Positions 7,480 to 17,000 of a DNA stretch of 38,021 bases are shown here, piece by piece (the first letter of the stretch is position 1; every line of letters begins with the position of its first letter). The DNA comes from UBA6821 sp044236545. GTDB lineage: Bacteria > Verrucomicrobiota > Verrucomicrobiia > Chthoniobacterales > UBA6821. Location: contig JBIIGI010000019.1 of the NCBI GenBank assembly GCA_044236545.1, positions 1 through 38,021 on the forward strand, given 5' to 3'. A model generated the notes under the pieces. That model saw only the letters and a list, made by a program, of their open reading frames with translations, was not told where the DNA came from and made no database searches. Made by a program: the position numbers and the translations under genes.

Positions 7480-8565
7480 TTATTTTTTAACGGGGGGTGC
7501 GGCTTTTGCAGCATCATCGAGCTGCTTCTTGAGCGTGACGACTTCAGCGTTGGAGGGCCAGAGCTTTTCCGCGGCGGCAAGTTGGTCACGGGCCTCCTTC
7601 AGGCTTCCCAAGGAGAGGAGGCGCGCGGCATCCCTCGAGGCAACAAGACTGTCGCGCATCGGGGTCTGCAGCAGCAGCGCGAGTCGGATTTTCTCCGCAT
7701 TGGCCACGGCCTGAAGCGCATCCAGGGCATCCTTGATGTTCGGAAAAATGTTGAAGAATTTTGTCCCGTCCTTCTCGGCATTCATTTTGGCCGCCTTGAA
7801 GGCGACGTTCTCCTGCTCGATCGCATCCTTGATCTCCTTGGCCTGATCGGCGCGCGCCGCGGAGAGGGCATTTTGGCGCTTTTTCTCGATCACGGCAAAG
7901 TTAGCCTTGGCGGCCAACAACTCATCCTGGAGGAGATCGATCCTGGCGAGGGCCAACTCGACGGCTTCGGGCATGACGGCGGATCCGGGGTATTCCTTTT
8001 CCAAAAGTTCGAAGCACCGGAGGCAGTCCACCTGGTCGTTGTTCCTGGCGAATTCTTTCATTTCGGTGAATTTCAGCCTGGATCCCGACTGGTAGGGGTC
8101 AGCCTCGATCTGGGCCGCGGTAAGCCATTCGCCGTCAATCCTGCGGTCCCCCTTGCGCAAACGGGAGCGCTCCTGATCAAGCGATTTGAGATCCTCCCTC
8201 AATTCCGGAACGTGTTTGGAGTAGGGGTAAATCTTTAGGAATTCCGGGATTTTTTTTTCAATAAGGGAATCGTGAAAGGCGGCGTCCAGCACGGTGGGGG
8301 GTGTGGCGCGACTGCCCAGGGCCTGAAAGGCTTTCTCATCCTCGGTGACCACGACGGTCTTTGCGATCATGTCGCGGGGGAATGTCTTCTGATCCTTGAT
8401 CGTGGAGGTCACGAAGTATTCGACAACGACCCCTTCCGGGGCCTCGCTGATGATCTCGCCCTTGATTTCACTCCCATCCTTGAGAACGAGGGTGTCGGCC
8501 CACGCATTGCTCGGCACGAGCAGGATCACCGAAAGAAAAGAGAGTACTAGGCGCTTCATGGTCAT
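7480..8565 (-). CDS. Secreted hypothetical protein
   Basis: Not recognised as a named family. It has 361 residues, with a signal peptide at about 1-23 (LLVPSNAWA before DTLVLKD). A short beta-rich N-terminal part follows (DTLVLKDGSEIKGEIISEAPEGVVVEY), of a kind common in exported proteins of Verrucomicrobia. The rest is mostly helical and charged, with segments suggestive of TPR-like helical pairs (FELLEKEYPGSAVMPEAVELA; a second near LAAAEKLWPSNAEV). It sits inside the minus-strand run between the M14 peptidase and hisB, with spacings of 22 and 19 bp, so it is very likely cotranscribed with them. Any link to histidine or polyamine metabolism is unknown. Confidence 0.8.
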   Translation of the reverse strand: MTMKRLVLSFLSVILLVPSNAWADTLVLKDGSEIKGEIISEAPEGVVVEYFVTSTIKDQKTFPRDMIAKTVVVTEDEKAFQALGSRATPPTVLDAAFHDSLIEKKIPEFLKIYPYSKHVPELREDLKSLDQERSRLRKGDRRIDGEWLTAAQIEADPYQSGSRLKFTEMKEFARNNDQVDCLRCFELLEKEYPGSAVMPEAVELALARIDLLQDELLAAKANFAVIEKKRQNALSAARADQAKEIKDAIEQENVAFKAAKMNAEKDGTKFFNIFPNIKDALDALQAVANAEKIRLALLLQTPMRDSLVASRDAARLLSLGSLKEARDQLAAAEKLWPSNAEVVTLKKQLDDAAKAAPPVKK

Positions 8566-8587
8566 CCGTTGAGAAGTAGCCGATTTC

Positions 8588-9376
8588 TCAACGTGACGCC
8601 ACGCCGAGTTTCAACTTTTTCACGGCGGCCGAGAGGAATTCAACGTGAAGACGTACCCTGGCTTCCAGGGATTCCTCCGAAGGTGTCTCGATCGTGAGCG
8701 TGCGCGCCGCATGACGGAAATGAAGACGGAAGGCCTCGGGATGCCCCTTGATCATTGCGGTGGAAATCCTGCGGCGGATCAGGCCTCCCCTGGCCCGATG
8801 ACCGTCGATCGTGCGGCGGGTGTCGGGGGAAAGGATCGACGAGACGGAATGCATCAGATCCTCCCCCCAGTGGGGACGACGTGCGGAGATTTCATAAAGG
8901 TAAAAGCCGCGGGCATCGTAGTCCTCGTGAAGCATGATCGCCAGATCGTGTCTCCATCCCTTCATGGCGGCGAGTTGGGCGGTGATCTGCGGAACGCCCC
9001 TGACATTGTAGCAACGGTTGAGATCCCGTCCCCCGGCATCAAAGCGGATGTTGCGCTCCAGGCCCCAGGGATTGAGGCAGGGGAAGATCTGCCAGTTCAA
9101 CTCCCCGGCATGGGGCAGGTCACGTTCGGCCCATCGGAGCAGTCCCTCCACGCCGGCGGGTTCATCCCCATGGATCCCTGCCGAAAGATAGACCGAGAGA
9201 GCCCCGGGAATCCGCCTGCGGGACTCGACGAGCAGTAGCGGATAGCCACCGGCATCCCCGAACACCCGCAACTCGAGATGAGGGAGCCGTTTTACCAGGC
9301 GTGACCACCCCTGCATGAGCAGGCGGTGATTCCGCACCTCGTCCGGCAGAATCGGGCGCTGTTTTTCGTGGATCAA
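8588..9376 (-). CDS. M14-family zinc metallopeptidase
   Basis: A 262-residue protein of the carboxypeptidase/succinylglutamate-desuccinylase fold. Zinc ligands are His69 and Glu72 in AGIHGDEPAG and His150 in MLHEDYD. DLNR at 118-121 contains the substrate-binding Arg, and Glu230 in LTIETPS is the likely catalytic base. The substrate is not determined; murein peptide or an acylated amino acid is plausible. The chosen start is a TTG at 9376 that overlaps the upstream amidase stop (TTGA); a Met at residue 21 is an alternative. No signal peptide, so probably cytoplasmic. Confidence 0.88.
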   Translation of the reverse strand: MIHEKQRPILPDEVRNHRLLMQGWSRLVKRLPHLELRVFGDAGGYPLLLVESRRRIPGALSVYLSAGIHGDEPAGVEGLLRWAERDLPHAGELNWQIFPCLNPWGLERNIRFDAGGRDLNRCYNVRGVPQITAQLAAMKGWRHDLAIMLHEDYDARGFYLYEISARRPHWGEDLMHSVSSILSPDTRRTIDGHRARGGLIRRRISTAMIKGHPEAFRLHFRHAARTLTIETPSEESLEARVRLHVEFLSAAVKKLKLGVASR

Positions 9377-10347
9377 TCGAGGAAACGCTTCTCGATCCCC
9401 TCATAGGCGTCGATCCGGCGATCCCGCAGGAAAGGCCAGTGGGTGCGCTGGGTGTCCATGAAACCACGGTCGAGATCGACCACAAGGACCGTTTCCTTGT
9501 CGGCCGGAGCCTCCGCGATAATCTCTCCATTCGGGGCCGCCACGAAGGTGCCTCCCCAGAACTCAAGTCCGTCACCCCCTGCCGGCGCCTCGTGACCGAT
9601 TCGGTTCACGCCGCAGACATAGCAGCCGTTGGCAAGCGCATGGGCGCGCTGGGCCAGTTGCCACGCCGCCTTTTGGTTTGCTCCATACTGTTTTTTCTCG
9701 GAGGGATGCCAGCCGATGGCCGTGGGATAGAAGAGCACCTCGGATCCCTGCAGGGCCGTGAGGCGAGCCGCCTCGGGATACCACTGGTCCCAGCAGATCA
9801 GCACACCGAGATCCCCTGCGCTTGTCTTCCAGTTCCGGAACCCAAGGTCACCCGGGGTGAAGTAGAACTTCTCGTAGAAGAGCGGATCATCCGGGATGTG
9901 CATCTTGCGGTACTTGCCCAGATAGGTTCCGTCCGCCTCGATGACCGCGGTTGTGTTATGGTAAAGGCCGGGGGCCCGACGCTCGAAGAGCGAAACGATC
10001 AGGACCACGCCGAGTTCCCTGGCAAGCCCTCCCATGAACTGCGTGGTGGGACCGGGGATCGGCTCGGCGAGCTTGAAATAGCCGTGATCCTCGCTCTGGC
10101 AGAAGTATTGGCTCAGAAAGAGTTCAGGCAGGCAGACGACCGCCGCACCCTTGCGGGCGGCATCGCGGATGAGGCGCTCCGCGGTCTTCAGATTCGCGGC
10201 TGGAGAATCCGAGCAACGCATCTGGACCAGGCCGACGCGCAGGATCTCGCTTCCGGGGGCCGGAGACTTGGCGGATTTGGATTTCGTCCCGGGAGCGGGT
10301 TTTGGAACCGGTTTGGTGGACTTTGGTGATTTGGCTTTCTTTGGCAC
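9373..10347 (-). CDS. aguB: N-carbamoylputrescine amidase-type nitrilase
   Basis: A 324-residue carbon-nitrogen hydrolase. The Glu-Lys-Cys triad is Glu75 (CLPELFLSQYFCQ), Lys148 (KYRKMHIPDDP) and Cys185 (GVLICWDQWYPE). The SQYFCQ, HIPDDPLFYEKFYFTPGD and CWDQWYPEAAR stretches are typical of AguB, which converts N-carbamoylputrescine to putrescine. Residues 1-33 are an unusual Lys/Pro/Ala-rich tail, so the start (GTG at 10347) is less certain than the rest. It heads the run that ends with hisA. The cyclophilin start is only 27 bp away on the other strand. No agmatine deiminase gene is in the window. Confidence 0.92.
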   Translation of the reverse strand: MPKKAKSPKSTKPVPKPAPGTKSKSAKSPAPGSEILRVGLVQMRCSDSPAANLKTAERLIRDAARKGAAVVCLPELFLSQYFCQSEDHGYFKLAEPIPGPTTQFMGGLARELGVVLIVSLFERRAPGLYHNTTAVIEADGTYLGKYRKMHIPDDPLFYEKFYFTPGDLGFRNWKTSAGDLGVLICWDQWYPEAARLTALQGSEVLFYPTAIGWHPSEKKQYGANQKAAWQLAQRAHALANGCYVCGVNRIGHEAPAGGDGLEFWGGTFVAAPNGEIIAEAPADKETVLVVDLDRGFMDTQRTHWPFLRDRRIDAYEGIEKRFLD

Positions 10348-10374
10348 GCCTCTCTGCTACCCAATAGCTGCCTC

Positions 10375-10962
10375 ATGAAAAAGACACTTTTCGCCCTATC
10401 CGCAACTCTCTCCATGGCCCCTGGCATCGCCGGAGCCGCAAACCCGGCCGAACCGGTGAAGGATATCCGCATCGTTATCCACACCTCCAAGGGGGACATC
10501 CATGCAACGCTCTTTGCGAGCAAGGCCCCGATCACGGTCTCCAACTACCTCAACCTCGCCCGCCGCGGCTTCTACGACGGCATCACCTTCCACCGCGTCA
10601 TCCCTGATTTCATGATCCAGGGAGGCGATCCCACCGGCACAGGCATGGGCGGTCCGGGCTACAAGTTCGCCGACGAGTTCGCTCCCGGACTGAAGCACGA
10701 CCGCCCCGGTCTCTTCTCCATGGCCAACGCGGGTCCCGGGACCAACGGAAGCCAGTTCTTCATCACCCATGTCCCGACCCCTTGGCTTGACGGAAAGCAT
10801 GCTATCTTCGGAGCGGTGGACAGCCCCAAGGATCAGGATGTTGTGAATGCAATCCGGCAGGGTGACAAGATCACCGGCATCGAGATCGTCGACTCACCAG
10901 AAGCTCTCTTCGCCGCTCAGTCGGCCCAGATCGCCGCCTGGAACAAGGTGCTCGGGAAATAG
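10375..10962 (+). CDS. Exported cyclophilin-type peptidyl-prolyl isomerase
   Basis: A 195-residue protein with a signal peptide (about 1-21, ending GIAGA-ANPA). The cyclophilin domain carries the conserved active-site stretch ITFHRVIPDFMIQGGDPTGTGMGGPGY, then FSMANAGPGTNGSQFFIT and WLDGKHAIFG. These contain the Arg, Phe, Gln and His positions used in proline isomerisation. It likely acts on folding proteins in the periplasm. The short C-terminal extension (EALFAAQSAQIAAWNKVLGK) is not part of the core fold. A GC-rich hairpin downstream ends the transcript. Confidence 0.95.
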   Translation: MKKTLFALSATLSMAPGIAGAANPAEPVKDIRIVIHTSKGDIHATLFASKAPITVSNYLNLARRGFYDGITFHRVIPDFMIQGGDPTGTGMGGPGYKFADEFAPGLKHDRPGLFSMANAGPGTNGSQFFITHVPTPWLDGKHAIFGAVDSPKDQDVVNAIRQGDKITGIEIVDSPEALFAAQSAQIAAWNKVLGK

Positions 10963-10969
10963 GAGGGGG

Positions 10970-11012
10970 GAAGGCCTTAGGCTTTTAGACTGTTGGCCGT
11001 TCAGGCTGTTGG
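10970..11012. repeat. Phased octamer tract
   Basis: Units of about 8-9 bp (AGGCCTTAGG, CTTTTAGA, CTGTTGGC, CGTTCAGG, CTGTTGGG) follow the cyclophilin stop. The tract is similar to those at 5100-5145 and 35045-35172. Confidence 0.4.
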
Positions 11013-11026
11013 GATTTCGAACAGAG

Positions 11027-11060
11027 GGCGTTGGCTTAAGAATCAGGCCAACGCCTTTCT
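11027..11060 (+). terminator. Rho-independent terminator after the cyclophilin gene
   Basis: A perfect 9-bp stem, GGCGTTGGC (11027-11035) with GCCAACGCC (11047-11055), and an 11-nt loop, is followed by TTTCTG. It lies between two convergent genes, 65 bp after the cyclophilin stop. The U-run is short, so efficiency is uncertain. Confidence 0.65.
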
Positions 11061-11076
11061 GTTTGCATGTGCAAAC
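11061..11076. other. Perfect palindrome GTTTGCA-TG-TGCAAAC
   Basis: Seven-base arms with a 2-bp centre lie between the terminator and the end of the minus-strand hydrolase gene. A second hairpin follows (GTGC-TTCG-GCAC on the minus strand, about 11077-11088). Together these probably end transcription of the minus-strand gene; a protein-binding role is also possible. Confidence 0.4.
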
Positions 11077-11093
11077 GTGCCGAAGCACCGGCA

Positions 11094-12077
11094 CTAAAAG
11101 ACGGCCGGTTGGCCTTCACGCAAAATCCTGATCTTCTCATCAATCCCGAGGGAGCGGGCATGACCAAGCAGACGGTCGGGAGGCTCCTCCAGTGGCTCGA
11201 ATCCAAGGCGGAATGTCCCGTAGTGCATGGGGATCATCAGGCCGGCATTGAGTGCGGTGAAGGCGCGAAGGGCTTCCTCGGGGTTCATGTGGACATCGCG
11301 CCCGGTGGGGGCGTCGTAGGCGCCGATTGGGAGCAGGGCGATGTCGATTTTCCCCTTTCGGCCGATCTCCTCGAATCCCTCGAACCATGCGCTGTCGCCG
11401 CAGTGATAGATGGTGCGGCCGGCGTACTCGACCAGGAACCCGCCGAACCCCCGATGCCTGTCATGGAGTACCCTGGCGCCCCAGTGCTGGGCCGGTGTGA
11501 GCGTGATCTTGAGCGATCCGACCTCCATGCTTTCCCATCGGCGGAGTTCGTGAACGCGGTTGAATCCAAGGCCCTGCACAAGATTGCCGACATGCTCCGG
11601 GACCACGATCGGTTGATCCGAGGCGACCGCGCGCAGCGACCTCTTGTCGAGGTGGTCGAAATGGGCATGGCTCACCAGCACGAGGTCGATCGCCGGAAGT
11701 TCGTGAATCTCAAGCCCCGGTTGCTTCAGTCGCTTGATCACCTTGAGCCATTTGGCCCAGTTGGGATCGATCAGCACAGAATGCTCCGGCGTCTGGATCA
11801 GGAAGGAGGCGTGACCGATCCAGGTGATTCCGATCTGGTTTCCCGTCAGTTCGGGGAGTCCGGGACGGGAGAGCACCTCCTCGCGGGGTGAGAAAAGGGA
11901 TGGGATGATCACCTCTGTGAGGAAATTGCGCCGATGCCACCCCTCTCCCAGTTTCATGGAGACATGGTGTTCGGGGCGCGGTTTTCCCGCGACTTTGCCC
12001 GCCCGAGCGGCCTTGCCCACCTTGGCCGCCTGCTTTTTGATCTCCTCGGTACCTTTCTGAAGAAGTTTTTTGACCAT
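11094..12077 (-). CDS. NAPE-PLD/UlaG-like metallo-beta-lactamase-fold hydrolase
   Basis: A 327-residue metal-dependent hydrolase. The zinc motif is SHAHFDHLD; further ligand-region motifs are TPAQHWGARVLHD, YHCGDSAWFEGFEEI and MPMHYGTF. The order WIGHASFLIQ, LIDPNWAKW, AQHW, GDSAWF, LLPIGAYDAP, MNPEEA follows the bacterial relatives of N-acylphosphatidylethanolamine phospholipase D. The true substrate is unknown. The first 35 residues are Lys/Ala-rich with no signal peptide. It is divergent from the cyclo-ligase gene with 19 bp between starts. Confidence 0.9.
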   Translation of the reverse strand: MVKKLLQKGTEEIKKQAAKVGKAARAGKVAGKPRPEHHVSMKLGEGWHRRNFLTEVIIPSLFSPREEVLSRPGLPELTGNQIGITWIGHASFLIQTPEHSVLIDPNWAKWLKVIKRLKQPGLEIHELPAIDLVLVSHAHFDHLDKRSLRAVASDQPIVVPEHVGNLVQGLGFNRVHELRRWESMEVGSLKITLTPAQHWGARVLHDRHRGFGGFLVEYAGRTIYHCGDSAWFEGFEEIGRKGKIDIALLPIGAYDAPTGRDVHMNPEEALRAFTALNAGLMIPMHYGTFRLGFEPLEEPPDRLLGHARSLGIDEKIRILREGQPAVF

Positions 12078-12096
12078 TCTGCTACAGTCATGGTGA

Positions 12097-12681
12097 ATGA
12101 TTGAGGCCGAAAAGCAACGGTTGCGTGCGCGGATAAGGCAACTGGCTAATCGGAATCACGCCGCCGATTCCTCCCCGATCACGGGCGTGATCAGGGGGTT
12201 GCGGCATTGGGAATCCGCCCGATCCGTGCTTCTCTTCGCCCCCATTCCGGGAGAACCCGACCCGACCGGACTCCTCTCCGCATCGGGGGAAAAATCGTTT
12301 CTCTTTCCCAGAATCGAGGGGGATGATCTCGGACTCTACCGCTGGGAAACGGAGTGCCGTTGGATCACCGGTCCGTACGGGATCCTTGAACCGGATCCCG
12401 CAAGCTGGGAGAGGCGCTCGCCCGGCGATGTCGATCTGGCCCTGGTGCCCGGCATGGCTTTTGATCCCACCGGAGGGCGCCTGGGCCGTGGGCGTGGCTT
12501 CTATGACCGCCTGCTGGGCGATTCCCGATTTCGCGGCATCAAGCTGGGCCTCGCCTGGGAATGGCAACTCCTGCCAACGGTTCCCTGCGGGAAAACGGAC
12601 ATCCGCATGGATCTGGTCGTGACCGAGAGAAAACTCCATGATCCGGCGAGCGTGTTGGACAATCCGCGGGAAAGAGGGTAG
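12097..12681 (+). CDS. 5-formyltetrahydrofolate cyclo-ligase
   Basis: A 194-residue protein that converts 5-formyl-THF to 5,10-methenyl-THF with ATP. The family signature near the C-terminal half is complete: LVPGMAFDPTGGRLGRGRGFYDRLL, with the nucleotide-binding glycine/arginine stretch. The N-terminal basic helix (EAEKQRLRARIRQL) and FPRIEGDDLGLYRW also fit. Normal length. GGTGA lies immediately before the ATG. It is followed after 13 bp by the AI-2E-family permease gene and is probably cotranscribed with it. Confidence 0.94.
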   Translation: MIEAEKQRLRARIRQLANRNHAADSSPITGVIRGLRHWESARSVLLFAPIPGEPDPTGLLSASGEKSFLFPRIEGDDLGLYRWETECRWITGPYGILEPDPASWERRSPGDVDLALVPGMAFDPTGGRLGRGRGFYDRLLGDSRFRGIKLGLAWEWQLLPTVPCGKTDIRMDLVVTERKLHDPASVLDNPRERG

Positions 12682-12694
12682 TTCCAGAGGATCC

Positions 12695-13954
12695 ATGGCA
12701 CCCGCGGATCCTCCCTCTCCTCTCCAGAAAAAAATCTGCTGGGCCGGCCTCACCTCGTTGGCCGCCCTCTCCACCGTCTCGGTTATCCTGCTTACGGGAT
12801 GGGGCGTGATCTCATTTTTCGCCTACCTCAAGCCGGTCCTCACCCCGATCGCCATCGCCTCGGTCCTGGCCTATCTGCTCACCCCCGTCGTCGGACTGCT
12901 CTGCCGCTGCAGACTTCCAAGGACCTGGGCGGTCATCATCGTCTTCATCCTCTTCAGTGCCGGACTAGCCCTCATCGGGATCACCGTTGGCCCCTCGATC
13001 GCTCATCAGGGAAGCATCTTCGCCTCCAAGATTCCCGCCTACAGCCAGAAAATCACGTCCATGGCGAAAGGCTCCGCAGGAGAATTTCAGCGCCTCTCCG
13101 CACTGAAAGCCACTTCAACAGACACCCGCACTCTCCTGGAGGATCTCTCACCGGAAAACATCAAGCTCCACGCTTTCGGGCTCGCCAATGACTCCCTGGA
13201 ATGGGTGCAGCAGAAGCTTCCCACGATCGCGACCTCGACGGGCGCATTCCTGCAGAAGAGCATCGGCGGAGTGTTCGGCATCCTCGGGTTTCTGCTCAGT
13301 CTCATCCTTGTTCCGGTCTTCCTCTTTTTTTTCCTTCAGGAGTCCCCTGCCATGGCCTCCAACTGGAGCCGCTACCTTCCCCTTCGCTCCTCGCCTCTCA
13401 AGGATGAGATCGTCTCGCTGCTCAATGAGATCAACACCTACCTGATCCATTTTTTCCGGGGACAACTGCTTGTCAGCCTGATCGACGGGGCTGTCGTCGG
13501 CACCGCGCTCTTTCTCTTCCTGCGTCTCGACTTCGCCTTCCTCATCGGCCTGATGGTCGGCATCCTCTGCCTCATCCCCTACCTTGGCATGGCCCTCTGC
13601 CTGATCCCGGCCATGCTCATCGCGCTCGCTCAATACGGGGATCTTGCGCATCCTCTCTGGGTCCTGCTGATCTTTGTCATCGCCCACAATCTCGACGGAA
13701 TCTTCATCTCGCCAAAAGTCATCGGTGACTCCGTCGGTCTGCACCCGATGACCGTGATTGTCTCGGTCTTTGCATGGACGGTCGTCCTCGGTGGATTGCT
13801 CGGAGCCCTGCTCGCCGTTCCCCTAACCGCCACCCTCAAGGTTCTCCTTCGCCGCTACTTCTGGGATCGCCCCTCAGCAGAACCTGTCCAGCAGACCCTT
13901 CTGATGGAGGAGGATCGGAAAAACGGCCCCCTGAGTGCGGAACTTCCGCTCTGA
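12695..13954 (+). CDS. AI-2E-family (PerM/YdiK-like) membrane permease
   Basis: A 419-residue integral membrane protein with about eight hydrophobic segments. The family layout is visible: two or three N-terminal helices (to about residue 105), a polar extracytoplasmic region (about 110-195), then helices with LIPYLGMALCLIPAMLIALAQ and the hallmark HNLDGIFISPKVIGDSVGLHPMTVI. The name comes from the E. coli autoinducer-2 exporter TqsA, but substrates differ widely and none can be assigned here. The ATG at 12695 is preferred because CCAGAGG lies 5-6 nt upstream; a longer frame would overlap the cyclo-ligase gene. Confidence 0.9.
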   Translation: MAPADPPSPLQKKICWAGLTSLAALSTVSVILLTGWGVISFFAYLKPVLTPIAIASVLAYLLTPVVGLLCRCRLPRTWAVIIVFILFSAGLALIGITVGPSIAHQGSIFASKIPAYSQKITSMAKGSAGEFQRLSALKATSTDTRTLLEDLSPENIKLHAFGLANDSLEWVQQKLPTIATSTGAFLQKSIGGVFGILGFLLSLILVPVFLFFFLQESPAMASNWSRYLPLRSSPLKDEIVSLLNEINTYLIHFFRGQLLVSLIDGAVVGTALFLFLRLDFAFLIGLMVGILCLIPYLGMALCLIPAMLIALAQYGDLAHPLWVLLIFVIAHNLDGIFISPKVIGDSVGLHPMTVIVSVFAWTVVLGGLLGALLAVPLTATLKVLLRRYFWDRPSAEPVQQTLLMEEDRKNGPLSAELPL

Positions 13955-14010
13955 TCGCTGATCTTTCGGGGGAACTCTCAAGACGAGTTGGGGAAACACC
14001 CCGGGGTTGT

Positions 14011-17000
14011 TCAACCTGGAAGTTCAACACCCGAATCCTTCGGCCCCGCAATCTCCCCTCCCTTATTCCTCTCGAACCACTTGAAGCAGACTGGGACGAT
14101 GAAGATCGCGATCAGGGTCGAGGCCAGCATGCCGCCGACCACGGTCGAACCGAGGATCCTTCGGGAAACGGCTCCCGATCCGGTGGCGATCGCAAGCGGC
14201 ACGCAACCGAGGATGAAGGCGAAGGCGGTCATCAGGATCGGACGGAGACGTAGCTTGGCGGCATCGAGCGCCGCATCGATGACGGAACGTCCCTTCTCCA
14301 CCTCCTCCTTGGCGAATTCCACGATCAGGATGGCGTTCTTGGCCGCCAGGCCGATGAGCATGATGAGTCCGATCTGGGCGTAGACGTCGTTGTCCATCTT
14401 GCGGGCAAAGAGCATGGCCACCGCACCGAAAACGGCGATCGGCGTGCAGAAAAGCACGCTCATCGGGAGCGACCAACTCTCGTACTGGGCCGCCAGGATC
14501 AGGAAGACGAAGAGCAGCGAGAGGGCGAAGATCGCCCCGGGCGGGATCCCTTCGGCCGCCAACTTCTCCTCGAAGGACATGCCGAAGTAGTCGAAGCCCA
14601 TGCCGGCTGGCATCGTCTCCCTGAACGTCTGCTCCAGCGCTTTCATCACCTGGCCGGTGCTGACGCCGGGGGCGCCGTTGATGTTGATCTGGGCGCAGTC
14701 ATACATGTTGAAGCGCATCACGAATTCGGGACCATTGATCTGCTTCACCTGCAGGAGGCTTGATAGCGGCACCGGATCACCGTTCTTGTTTCGCACGTAA
14801 AAGAGGGATGCCCCCTTCGGATCGGTGCGGGCTGCCCCCTCCGCCTGGATGTAGCAGTAGTACTGCAGGTTAAATCGATTGAAGTAGTTGACCGGGATTC
14901 CTCCCAGAAAGGCCTGGAGTGTGGAATACGCCTCGTGCAGGTCGACACCGAGCATCAGGCACATGGCCGGATCAATAGTCATCGAGATCTGCGGCACGGA
15001 GGGGAGATAGGTCGTCGTGACCGAGCCGACCTCCGGACGCTTCTTGATCGCCGCCATGAACTTGGCCGTGTTGGTGGGCAGGAAGTTCGGATCGGTTCCG
15101 AGACGATCCTCGAGGATGAAGGTCGTGCCGCCCGAGGTTCCGATGCCCGGGATCGCCGGAGGAGGGAAGACGAAGTTAATCCCTCCAGGAATGGGGGCGA
15201 TCTTCTGGTTGATGGTCCGCAGGAGGCCGAAAGCATCCTGACCCGGGGCCTTGCGCTCTTCCCAAGGCTTGAGCGTGATGAAGTAGAAGGCGCTGTAGGT
15301 GTTCTGCACGCCGGAGAGGAGATTGAATCCCACGATCGTGGTCACATGCTCCACGCCCGGGATCTTGCTGACGATCTCGGCAACCTGCTTGGAAACCGCA
15401 TCGGTCCTCTGCTGGGAGGAAGCGTTGGGCAACTGGGAGAAGGCGTAGAGATACCCGTTGTCCTCTTCCGGCACAAAGGAACCCGGGAGCTTTGATCCAA
15501 AGAATCCCGAGAGGGCGACCATGCCCGCCAGCAGGAATCCAGCAACGAAGGTCTTGCGAAGCAGGAAACGGCAGGCACCAATGTATTTGTCCCGCCCAGC
15601 GTCGAAGATCCGGTTGAACCCCCGGTAGAAGGCTCCGAGCGGCCCCCCCACCTCCTTGCGGGGGCGCAGAAGCATGGCGCCGAGGGCAGGACTGAGGCTC
15701 AGGGCGTTGAAAGTCGAGATGATGACCGAGATCGAGATCGTCAGGGCGAACTGCTGGTAGAGTCCGCCGGTGATGCCGGGCAGGAAGACCGTCGGGATGA
15801 AGACGGCGGAGAGGATGAGTGCCGTGGCCACGAGCGGGCCGGTCACCTGCTCCATCGCCTTGATCGCGGCATCCTTTGGGGAAAGCCCCTCCTCGATGTG
15901 ATGCTCGATCGCCTCGACCACGACGATGGCGTCGTCGACGACCAGACCGATCGCCAGCACGAGACCGAAAAGGGAGAGTGTGTTCAGCGAGAAGCCGAAA
16001 AGCGGGAAGAGGGCGAAAGTGCCCACCAGCGAGACAGGCACGGCAAGGGCCGGGATCAGGGTCGCGCGCCAGTTCTGAAGGAAGACAAAGACCACGATCA
16101 GCACGAGGATCATCGCCTCCAAGAGCGTCTTCTTGATGTCATCCATGCTGGCGGTCACGGCTAGCGTGGTGTCCAGCGCCGTCTTCATCTTGAGTCCCGC
16201 AGGGAAGGTCGGGACGTAGGAGCTCATGAGCTTGCGGGCCATCTCGGCTACCTGGAGCGCATTGCTGCCGGGGAGTTGGTAGACAGCCACGATCGCGGCG
16301 GGATGGCCGTTGAAGCGACCGGCAAGGTTGTAGGTCTGGGCACCAAGCTCGACGCGTGCCACGTCCTTCACCTTCACGACCGATCCGTTCCTGTCAGCGC
16401 GGATGACGATGTTGGCGAATTCCTCCTCGGTGACGAGGCGGCCCGGCGCCCGGACGGTGAAAGTCATCTGCTGACCGGGAGGCACGGGCTCGGCACCGGT
16501 CTGCCCGGAGGGATTGACCGTGTTCTGCTGGCTGACCGCGTTGTAGACCTCGCTGGTGGTGATGTTGAAGTTAGCCAGTTTCGCGGGATCGAGCCAGAGG
16601 CGCATCGCGTATGTTCCCGCGCCGAAGACAGTGACGCTCGCGATGCCGGTGAGACGGGTGAGCGGATTGACGATGTTGACGTAGGCGTAGTTGGCCAGGA
16701 AGACCGAGTCGTATCGGTCGTCATCCGTGTAGAGGGCAAAGCAGATCAGGGGAGATGGCGACGTCTTGACGACATTGATCCCCTGATTGACCACCTGCTG
16801 GGGGAGTTGGGACTGCGCCTGCGTCTGGCGCATCTGGGTCAGGATCTGGTCGGTCGTCGGTACCGTGTTGTTGGCGAAGATGACGTTGAGCTGCGACTGC
16901 CCGGAACTGGAGTTCAGGGAGTACATGTACTGCATGTTGTCGACGCCGTTGACCTGCTGTTCGATCGGCGTCGCAACCGCCTGCTTCACCGTCACCGCGT

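Noticed and set aside
13955..14010. Hairpins AACTC/GAGTT and GGGG/CCCC between the permease and RND genes as a terminator
   Set aside because: Short stems and no T-run; may help end transcription but too weak to call.
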